Positions 1 through 4,960 of a stretch of DNA of 8,771 nt are shown one piece after another. Below the pieces are notes generated by a model. That model had not been told where the DNA came from. It made no database searches and saw only the letters and a list, made by a program, of their open reading frames with translations. Position 1 is the stretch's first letter. Every line of letters begins with the position of its first letter. A program made the translations under genes and the position numbers. Origin of the DNA: Planctomycetia bacterium (GTDB lineage Bacteria; Planctomycetota; Planctomycetia; Pirellulales; UBA1268); assembly GCA_009923125.1 (NCBI GenBank), contig RFUD01000076.1:1-8771 (forward strand), in the 5' to 3' direction.

Positions 1-108
1 ACGGCAAGCGAGACGCTTGCCCCACAGGACGGCAAGCGAGACGCTTGCCCCACAGGACGGCAAGCGAGACGCTTGCCCCACAGGACGGCAAGTGCCGTGC
101 CGAACAGG
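1..108. repeat. Tandem array of short palindromic repeats, cut by the left edge
   Basis: Three identical 28-base units lie head to tail at 1-28, 29-56 and 57-84. A diverged fourth unit of 24 bases follows at 85-108. Each intact unit contains the palindrome GGCAAGCG-AGA-CGCTTGCC (8-base arms, 3-base centre) followed by a CCACAGGAC-type linker. The fourth unit has a different sequence but still contains a palindrome, ACGGCA-AG-TGCCGT (85-98). The array begins at base 1, so it may continue to the left. It lies beyond the 3' end of the leftward gene that stops at 183. There are no unique spacers, so it is not a CRISPR array. The function is unknown; intergenic hairpin repeats of this kind may act as 3'-end or nucleoid-binding elements. 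Confidence 0.9.
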
Positions 109-112
109 ATTG

Positions 113-168
113 CCAGGATGGCCGCAGTGAGCGTCCGGCGAGATGGCACGGGGTAACCCCTCGCCGGC
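113..168. repeat. Gene-end dispersed repeat, copy A, with nested stem-loop
   Basis: These 56 bases match 7256-7311 at 49 of 56 positions without gaps. The conserved core includes GTCCGGCGAGA, GGCACGGGGTAACCCC and GCCGGC. The copy can fold with arms CCGGCGAG (135-142) and CTCGCCGG (160-167), and the near-palindrome GGGGTAACCCC lies inside. It sits 15 bases past the stop codon of the leftward gene at 183-530, where it could serve as a 3'-end stem-loop. There is no following T-run, so a classical intrinsic terminator is not shown. Confidence 0.8.
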
Positions 169-182
169 GCGTACCCGACAGG

Positions 183-530
183 CTAGCGGTACGCCTGCGC
201 GCCGACGGCGGGGAAGCGGTAGCCGCCGAAGCCGAACGGGGCGTACACGGGCCAGTCGCCCGGCTTCACGCCCGGCGGCAGCCCGTACATCTTCCACGTC
301 GGCGTGCGCGGGTTCGTCGGCGGCACGAAATACTTGGGCCGCTGGCGGTGCCCGGTGACGTAGGGAGATCGCCCCGGTTGATAGGGAGCCTGCCGCTGGG
401 GAGTGCCGTGCGAGCGCGGCTTCGGCTCACCCACCCGGCTGACGTCCTCGGCGCCGGCGGCGAGCTGGCCGCCGATCAGGCAACCGACGAGCATGGCAAG
501 CACGCGGGGGCGCAGTGGGGATGGGCACAT
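183..530 (-). CDS. Small exported Pro/Tyr-rich protein of unknown function
   Basis: This encodes 115 residues that I do not recognise. The N-terminus has Arg7 and Arg9 followed by a hydrophobic stretch (about 10-27) and then AAGA-EDV. That fits a signal peptide cleaved near residue 27. An alternative is the lipobox-like L14-V-G-C17, which would make it a short lipoprotein; residues 18-27 stay hydrophobic, so I favour a conventional signal peptide. The mature part is basic and rich in Pro, Gly, Tyr and Arg, with a C-terminal aromatic stretch (YGLPPGVKPGDWPVY at 82-96, then FGFGGYRFP at 99-107). The ATG at 530 is supported by GGAG 9 bases upstream. It lies 92 bases downstream of the ppx-like stop on the same strand and may be co-transcribed. 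No conserved catalytic motif is visible. It could be a cell-envelope protein; that is inference. Confidence 0.65.
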   Translation of the reverse strand: MCPSPLRPRVLAMLVGCLIGGQLAAGAEDVSRVGEPKPRSHGTPQRQAPYQPGRSPYVTGHRQRPKYFVPPTNPRTPTWKMYGLPPGVKPGDWPVYAPFGFGGYRFPAVGAQAYR

Positions 531-622
531 GGCAAGCCGCTCCGGGAACGGGAACTCTCCGGGTGGTATCGGCACCCGCCCGGGCACGCTTTGGGGAAAA
601 TCCTCCTGCCGGCACCGCAGGA

Positions 623-2257
623 TCAGTCGTTTTTTTTCGGCTTCGGTGGCCTTTTGGCGGCCTTTTCCGGGCGGGGCGCGGAGGCCCAATGGATCGCGAC
701 GGGCATCCCGAAGACCTTCTCGAACAGTTCGGTCCGCCGCTCCGCCCCCCAGATGTCCACCTGCGGTTCGTCGTCGGCCGCCACTTCCAGCACGACGCCG
801 TCGCCCTCCACGCGGGCCGCGACGTCCCGCACCTGCTGCGAGCGGCTGCGGTCGAGGCCCCCGGCCAGACGCAGGATCGCCGCCATGCGCTGGATGCGCT
901 GCTGCTCCTCGGCGGACAGACGGGTGAGGTTTTCGTGCTTCCGCTTGGGGAGCGCGCCGCGGTGGTAGCGGGCCACGTTGGCGATGAGCTCGAGGTCGTG
1001 GGTCCGGACGCCGGGGAGGCGGCTGTTGCGGATCAGGTGGTAGCTGTGCTTGTGGTGCTGGTCGTAGTTGATGACGTAGCCGACGTCCTGCAGCCTGGCC
1101 GCGATCTCGAGCAGCGTGCGGTCCCCGGGCACGAGGCCCAGCGGCCCGGCGAGCTGCTCGTGGATGCGACCCGCGAGCCGCGCGACCTGGCGGCCGTGCT
1201 CGAGCTCCCCGGAGCAGGCCGCGGCCAGCCTCTCGATCGCCTCGTCGCGGTGTGCCGGGTCGGCCTGGGCGGCCGCCGCCCCCACCGCGTCGTCGATCAT
1301 CTCCCACACCAGCCCGTCCCGCACGCCGCGGGTGTGGATCACGAGCGTGTTCACGCGGAAGCGGGTCAGCAGGCCGTCCACGATCGTCAGGCCGGCCAGG
1401 ATGATGTCGGCGCGGTCCGGCGTCATGCCGGCCATCGAACGACGGGCCCGCAGCGGCATCTTCGCGAGCCGGTCGAGCAGGTGGCGGACCTCGGCCTGCG
1501 ACACCTTGTAGCCGGCCACGGGGATGTCCACCTGCTTCTTCGCCGCCATCACGAGCTCGGCGAGCGTGGTGAACGTGCCGCCCGAACCCACCAGGAAATG
1601 CGGGGCGAAGAGCGGCCGGGTGGTCCGCTTCTTGAGGCAGCCGGCGACCTCCGCAGCGAGCCGGTCGAGGTCGCCCGGAGCCGCGTTCTCGCCGAGTCCG
1701 AACTGTTCGGTGAGCCGCACCGCCCCCAGCGGCGTGGAGAAGATCGACTCGATCAGGCCGCCCGTGGCGAACACGATCTCGGTGCTGCCGCCGCCGATGT
1801 CGGCCACCACCACGTTGCGGCCCGAGAGGTCGAAGGCGTGCTGCACGCTGGAGAAGGCGAGTCGCGCCTCGCGCTCGCCGGGGATCACCTCGACCTCGAG
1901 GCCCACCTCCTCGCGCACCCGGCGGCAGAACTCCGGGCCGTTGCGGGCCTCGCGCACCGCGCAGGTGGCGATGGTCCGCAGGGCCGACACCTGGTAGCCG
2001 GCCGCGATCTGCTTGAACGTCCGCAGTGCCTGCACGGTGCGGTCGATCGACTCGTCGTCGAGCCGGCCGTGGGCCGAGACGCTGCGCCCGAGCCGCGTGG
2101 GTTCCCGCTCCTCGTCGAGGATCCGGTAGGCGCCGCCCCGCAGCACCTCGACCACCATCAGCCGCACGCTGTTGGAGCCGATGTCGATCGCCCCGAGGCG
2201 GGTCGTCATCTCGGGCGAGAGATAGATCTGCTTGTCTTCGATCAGCGGGGCGGCCAT
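623..2257 (-). CDS. ppx: Exopolyphosphatase / guanosine pentaphosphatase (Ppx/GppA family) with C-terminal HD-like domain
   Basis: This encodes 544 residues of the ASKHA-fold Ppx/GppA family, cytosolic enzymes that remove terminal phosphate from polyphosphate or convert pppGpp to ppGpp. Visible motifs are the first phosphate loop DIGSNSVRL (25-33), the catalytic-Glu region GEREARLAF (127-135), the second loop DIGGGSTE (153-160), GSGGTFTTLAEL (225-236) and PDRADIILAG (280-289). The C-terminal region (about 345-470) matches the HD-like domain of longer family members, with HHKHSYHLI and ARYHRG. The expected LHD is LQD here (Gln390). The extreme C-terminus is basic (KAAKRPPKPKKND). I chose the ATG at 2257 because a TATGAT box lies at 2290-2295 and GAGGGA lies 11 bases upstream. 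The ATG at 2209 (MTTRLGAIDIGSNS) is the alternative; the in-frame ATG at 2290 overlaps the putative -10 and is unlikely. Ppx and GppA activities cannot be separated from sequence alone. Confidence 0.92.
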   Translation of the reverse strand: MAAPLIEDKQIYLSPEMTTRLGAIDIGSNSVRLMVVEVLRGGAYRILDEEREPTRLGRSVSAHGRLDDESIDRTVQALRTFKQIAAGYQVSALRTIATCAVREARNGPEFCRRVREEVGLEVEVIPGEREARLAFSSVQHAFDLSGRNVVVADIGGGSTEIVFATGGLIESIFSTPLGAVRLTEQFGLGENAAPGDLDRLAAEVAGCLKKRTTRPLFAPHFLVGSGGTFTTLAELVMAAKKQVDIPVAGYKVSQAEVRHLLDRLAKMPLRARRSMAGMTPDRADIILAGLTIVDGLLTRFRVNTLVIHTRGVRDGLVWEMIDDAVGAAAAQADPAHRDEAIERLAAACSGELEHGRQVARLAGRIHEQLAGPLGLVPGDRTLLEIAARLQDVGYVINYDQHHKHSYHLIRNSRLPGVRTHDLELIANVARYHRGALPKRKHENLTRLSAEEQQRIQRMAAILRLAGGLDRSRSQQVRDVAARVEGDGVVLEVAADDEPQVDIWGAERRTELFEKVFGMPVAIHWASAPRPEKAAKRPPKPKKND

Positions 2258-2289
2258 GCGTCGCGGCTTCCCTCGGTGCGTGCCGCCCA

Positions 2290-2295
2290 ATCATA
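2290..2295 (-). promoter_or_regulatory. Candidate -10 box (TATGAT) for the ppx-like gene
   Basis: On the minus strand the sequence TATGAT matches the sigma-70 -10 consensus at five of six positions. It would start transcription near 2283, giving a leader of roughly 26 bases that contains GAGGGA before the ATG at 2257. No good -35 hexamer is visible 16-18 bases further upstream. It faces away from the ribF promoter candidate 47 bases to the right. Confidence 0.5.
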
Positions 2296-2342
2296 CCCTG
2301 CGTTTTCCGGCGCCTGAGCGTTTCCGGGGGACGGGCTTCGGC

Positions 2343-2348
2343 TACAAT
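2343..2348 (+). promoter_or_regulatory. Candidate -10 box (TACAAT) for ribF
   Basis: TACAAT matches the sigma-70 -10 consensus at five of six positions. A poor -35 candidate, TTTCCG (2321-2326), lies 16 bases upstream. The expected transcription start (about 2355-2356) coincides with the GTG proposed as the ribF start, so the mRNA may be leaderless. No ribosome-binding site precedes the GTG. Confidence 0.5.
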
Positions 2349-2355
2349 CAGCCCC

Positions 2356-3339
2356 GTGCTGCCCGTCGCCTCTCCGACCGTCTTTTCGTCCACCGGCCGC
2401 TGGACGCTCTCGAGCCCCGCGTGCGTGGCGACGGTGGGAAATTTCGACGGCGTGCATGTGGGGCACGCGGCCATCGTCGCCCGGTTGGGGGCCATGGCAC
2501 GCCGGCTCGGCGTGCCCGCGGTGGCGCTGACCTTCGACCCGCACCCGGCGACGATCCTCCGGCCGGGAAACGCTCCGCCCCCGCTCACCACGCCCGCCCG
2601 GCGGGCCGAACTGCTGCTCGCGCTGGGGATCGACGCGGTGCTCGTGCAGCCCGTCGATGAGCGGCTCGTGGCGGTCGAGGCCGAGGACTTCTACGCCGGC
2701 ATCCTGCGGCGGCGGCTGGCCGTCCGCGGCCTCGTCGAGGGGGCCGACTTCCACTTCGGCGCCCGGCGGCGCGGCACGATCGAACTCCTCGGGGAGCTCT
2801 GCCGGGCCGACGGTGTCGAACTGGAGACGGTGGGCCCCGTGGAGCATGGCGGAGCGCCGGTGTCGAGTTCGCGGCTGCGGATGCTCGTCGCCGACGGGCG
2901 GCTGGCGGAGGCGAATCCGCTGCTCACCGCGCCCTACCGCTGCCGCGGGCGGGTCGTCGAGGGCGCGCGGCGCGGTCGCACGCTCGGCTTCCCGACGGCC
3001 AACCTGGCGGACGTCGCCACGCTCGTGCCCGGCCACGGCGTCTACGCCTGCCGGGTGGCGATCGCGGGCGCGGTCTGGCCGGCGGCGGTGCACGTCGGGC
3101 CCAACGTGTCGTTCGGCGAGACGGCCGTGTCGATCGAGGCGCACCTGATCGGATTCGAGGGGGATCTGTACGGCCAATGGCTCGACGTTGACTTCCTGGA
3201 GCGGCTGCGCGAGACTCGCCGCTTCGCCACGGTCGCGGAGCTCACGACGCAGCTCGCCGGCGACGTGGAGGCGGCGCGGCAGGTCGCCGCGTCCGCACGC
3301 AGCGATTCCACGATCCCCGGGAGCAGGCATGCGACTTGA
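2356..3339 (+). CDS. ribF: Bifunctional riboflavin kinase / FAD synthetase RibF
   Basis: This cytosolic enzyme phosphorylates riboflavin to FMN and adenylylates FMN to FAD. The product is 327 residues, normal for bacterial RibF. The N-terminal nucleotidyltransferase (FAD synthetase) half has GNFDGVHVGH (28-37), FDPHP (60-64), the ADFHFG segment (130-135) and SSSRLR (170-175). The C-terminal flavokinase half has GRTLGFPTAN (207-216), GVYACRV (228-234), HVGPNVSFGE (246-255), a conserved Glu261 region and DLYGQWLDVDFLERLRETRRF (270-290, family ending). The usual PTF of the flavokinase is VSF here, a mild variation. The GTG at 2356 is the only reasonable start that keeps a normal N-terminus; later ATGs would remove the HxGH motif. 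Its 3' end overlaps the next gene by 11 bases, suggesting translational coupling. It supplies flavin cofactors generally. Confidence 0.95.
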   Translation: MLPVASPTVFSSTGRWTLSSPACVATVGNFDGVHVGHAAIVARLGAMARRLGVPAVALTFDPHPATILRPGNAPPPLTTPARRAELLLALGIDAVLVQPVDERLVAVEAEDFYAGILRRRLAVRGLVEGADFHFGARRRGTIELLGELCRADGVELETVGPVEHGGAPVSSSRLRMLVADGRLAEANPLLTAPYRCRGRVVEGARRGRTLGFPTANLADVATLVPGHGVYACRVAIAGAVWPAAVHVGPNVSFGETAVSIEAHLIGFEGDLYGQWLDVDFLERLRETRRFATVAELTTQLAGDVEAARQVAASARSDSTIPGSRHAT

Positions 3340-4318
3340 CTGGGCCGGTCTTCTCCAGGTGCTGCGCGACTCCCGAAGTTTCGTGCTCACGAGCCACGTG
3401 CGGCCCGACTGCGACGCCCTCGGCAGCGAACTCGGGATGCTCGGGATCCTGGAGGCGATCGGCAAGGACGTGCGGATCGTCAACGCCCAGGCGACGCCGC
3501 CGAACCTGAAGTGGATCGACCCCGACCGGCGGCTCGAGTCGCTTGCGGAGGGGGTGAAGAAGGAGGATCTCGTCGAGCGCGATGTCCTGATCGTGCTCGA
3601 CACGAGCGCCTGGGCCCAGCTTGGCGCGATGGGCGACGTGGCCAAGGCGATGCGGCCCAAGGTGCTGGTCGTCGACCACCACGTGAGCGAAGACGACCTC
3701 TCCGACCGCTGGTTCAAGGACACGTCCGCCGAGGCCACGGCGCGGATCGTGTACGAGATCGGCCTGCGGCTGCGGGTGCCGCTCACGGAGCGGATCGCCA
3801 CGCCGCTCTACGCCGGGCTGTCCACCGACACCGGCGGCTTCCGGTTTCCGAACGTGAGCGGCGAGTCGTTCCGCGTCGCGGCACGGCTCGTGGACGCGCA
3901 TGCCAATCCCACGACGATCTACCGCGAGCTCTTCGAGCAGGATTCGATCGCCCGGCTGCATCTCGTCGGCCGCACGCTGGCCGGCGCGGAGGTCTCGCAC
4001 GGCGGCCGGGTGATCGTGTCCACGGTGCGGCAGAGCGACATCAAGGAGGTGCAGGCCCTGCCCGCCGACACCGAGGACCTCGTCAACCTCACGCTCGCGG
4101 TGAAGGGGACCGAGATCGCGGTGATCCTGATCGAACAGCCGGACGGCCGGATCAAGACCAGCTTCCGCAGCCGATGCCAGGTCGATTGCAACCTGCTCGC
4201 CGCGCGGTTCGGCGGGGGCGGTCACAAGGCGGCGGCCGGCGCGATCTTGCCGGGGCCGTTCGAGACGGCCCGTGCACAGGTGCTCGCCGCCGTGGACGAA
4301 GCCTGCCGCGGCTCGTAA
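3329..4318 (+). CDS. nrnA: DHH/DHHA1 phosphoesterase, NrnA-like oligoribonuclease / pAp phosphatase
   Basis: The 329-residue product has the full DHH-DHHA1 layout. Motif I is SHVRPDCDALGS (22-33), motif II has Asp91 in VLDTS (89-93), motif III is DHH (116-118), motif IV is STDTGGF (165-171), and the DHHA1 glycine motif is RFGGGGHKAAAG (293-304). Family members of this size are Mn-dependent cytosolic enzymes that degrade 2-5 nt RNA (nanoRNA) and often dephosphorylate 3'-phosphoadenosine 5'-phosphate. The ATG at 3329 lies inside the end of ribF and is preceded by GGGAG with a 5-base spacer, so the start is well supported. DHH phosphoesterases of this type are often found near rbfA, truB and ribF, which fits the neighbour here. 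Cyclic-di-AMP or pApA cleavage is a possible alternative specificity; no GGDEF or PAS domain is present, so it is not GdpP. Confidence 0.93.
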   Translation: MRLDWAGLLQVLRDSRSFVLTSHVRPDCDALGSELGMLGILEAIGKDVRIVNAQATPPNLKWIDPDRRLESLAEGVKKEDLVERDVLIVLDTSAWAQLGAMGDVAKAMRPKVLVVDHHVSEDDLSDRWFKDTSAEATARIVYEIGLRLRVPLTERIATPLYAGLSTDTGGFRFPNVSGESFRVAARLVDAHANPTTIYRELFEQDSIARLHLVGRTLAGAEVSHGGRVIVSTVRQSDIKEVQALPADTEDLVNLTLAVKGTEIAVILIEQPDGRIKTSFRSRCQVDCNLLAARFGGGGHKAAAGAILPGPFETARAQVLAAVDEACRGS

Positions 4319-4383
4319 AGTCGGGGTGGACATCACGCACCCACCGACGCACCCACGCCCCCACGAACGATTGGAGCAGCGGC
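4319..4383 (+). promoter_or_regulatory. Short leader of the bc-complex genes with a 12-base-period direct repeat
   Basis: These 65 bases separate nrnA from the Rieske gene. They hold two exact copies of ACGCACCCAC (4335-4344 and 4347-4356) on a 12-base period, in a C-rich, T-poor stretch. GGAG (4373-4376) lies 7 bases before the ATG at 4384. I see no convincing -10/-35 pair, so the bc genes may be read through from ribF-nrnA. The repeats could be a regulator site or chance. Confidence 0.35.
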
Positions 4384-4938
4384 ATGAGCGGACGAACGGC
4401 CGATGTCGGCCCCGGTCCGGCCGGACGGCGCAACTTCCTCGCGGAACTGCTGGCGATCGCCTGCGGCGGCCTCGCGACGCTGGCCCCGATCGGGGCGGGG
4501 CTATGGGCCTTCCTCGACCCGCTGCGTCGCAAGGGGGCCGCGGCGTCGTTCCTGCCGGTGACGGAGCTGTCGGCGCTTCCCGACGACGGCGTCCCGCGGC
4601 AGTTCGCGGTGATCACGGAGCGTGCCGACGCCTGGACGGGGTTCGCGGCCGAGCCGGTCGGCGCGGTGTATCTGCGGCGCGAGAAGGGATCGGGGACGGT
4701 CGAGGCGCTGTCGGCGACCTGCCCGCACGCCGGTTGCTTCGTGGAGATGGAGTCGGGCGGCCGGTGCTTCCGCTGCCCCTGCCACAACAGCACGTTCACG
4801 CTCGACGGCGGCATCGTGGCCCCGAGCCCGAGCCCGCGACCGATGGACGCCCTCGAATGCCGCGTCGCGAAGAACGGCGAGGTGGAGGTGAAGTGGCAGA
4901 AGTTCCGGGCCGGCGTGGCCGAGAAGGTCGTGCAGTAG
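4384..4938 (+). CDS. Rieske 2Fe-2S subunit of a cytochrome bc (quinol oxidase-side) complex
   Basis: The 184-residue membrane-anchored Rieske protein accepts electrons from quinol and passes them to a c-type haem. The N-terminus has a Tat-like motif, G14-R-R-N-F-L19, followed by one hydrophobic helix (about 20-44), as expected for a Rieske subunit folded in the cytoplasm and exported with its uncleaved anchor. Box I is CPHAGC (113-118) and box II is CPCHNS (131-136). Predicted ligands are Cys113, His115, Cys131 and His134, with a Cys118-Cys133 disulphide, as in high-potential bc-type Rieske proteins. The residue that is usually Tyr two after the Ser of box II is Phe138 here. The gene is 22 bases upstream of the cytochrome b-c fusion, and the two surely form one complex. 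The symbols qcrA and petA are both in use for such genes; I assign none. Ring-hydroxylase ferredoxins are excluded by the Tat anchor and disulphide cysteines. Confidence 0.93.
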   Translation: MSGRTADVGPGPAGRRNFLAELLAIACGGLATLAPIGAGLWAFLDPLRRKGAAASFLPVTELSALPDDGVPRQFAVITERADAWTGFAAEPVGAVYLRREKGSGTVEALSATCPHAGCFVEMESGGRCFRCPCHNSTFTLDGGIVAPSPSPRPMDALECRVAKNGEVEVKWQKFRAGVAEKVVQ

Positions 4939-4960
4939 GCCGTTTCACGAGGCGCACCCC

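Noticed and set aside
1..84. Short CRISPR-like array at the left edge
   Set aside because: The units are identical end to end with no unique spacers, and no cas gene is present in the window.
630..637. Intrinsic terminator T-run on the plus strand
   Set aside because: There is no plus-strand gene ending before it and no GC-rich hairpin immediately upstream. The run is the complement of Lys codons in the Ppx C-terminus.
45..968. An open frame on the plus strand crossing the repeat array and the small gene
   Set aside because: It runs through tandem non-coding repeats and antisense to two genes, and has no domain or start signal.
515..2317. A 600-codon open frame on the plus strand, opposite the Ppx/GppA gene
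   Set aside because: It is the antisense shadow of a gene with clear family motifs. It is rich in Arg, His, Gly and Val, as expected from complementing GC-rich codons, and has no recognisable domain.
183..2591. One 802-codon minus-strand gene spanning the Ppx region and the small protein
   Set aside because: Most of this frame is out of phase with the Ppx/GppA coding sequence and has Arg/Pro/Gly-rich noise. Only its last 115 codons look like a real protein, with its own start and ribosome-binding site. The frameshift link is listed separately as a low-likelihood finding.
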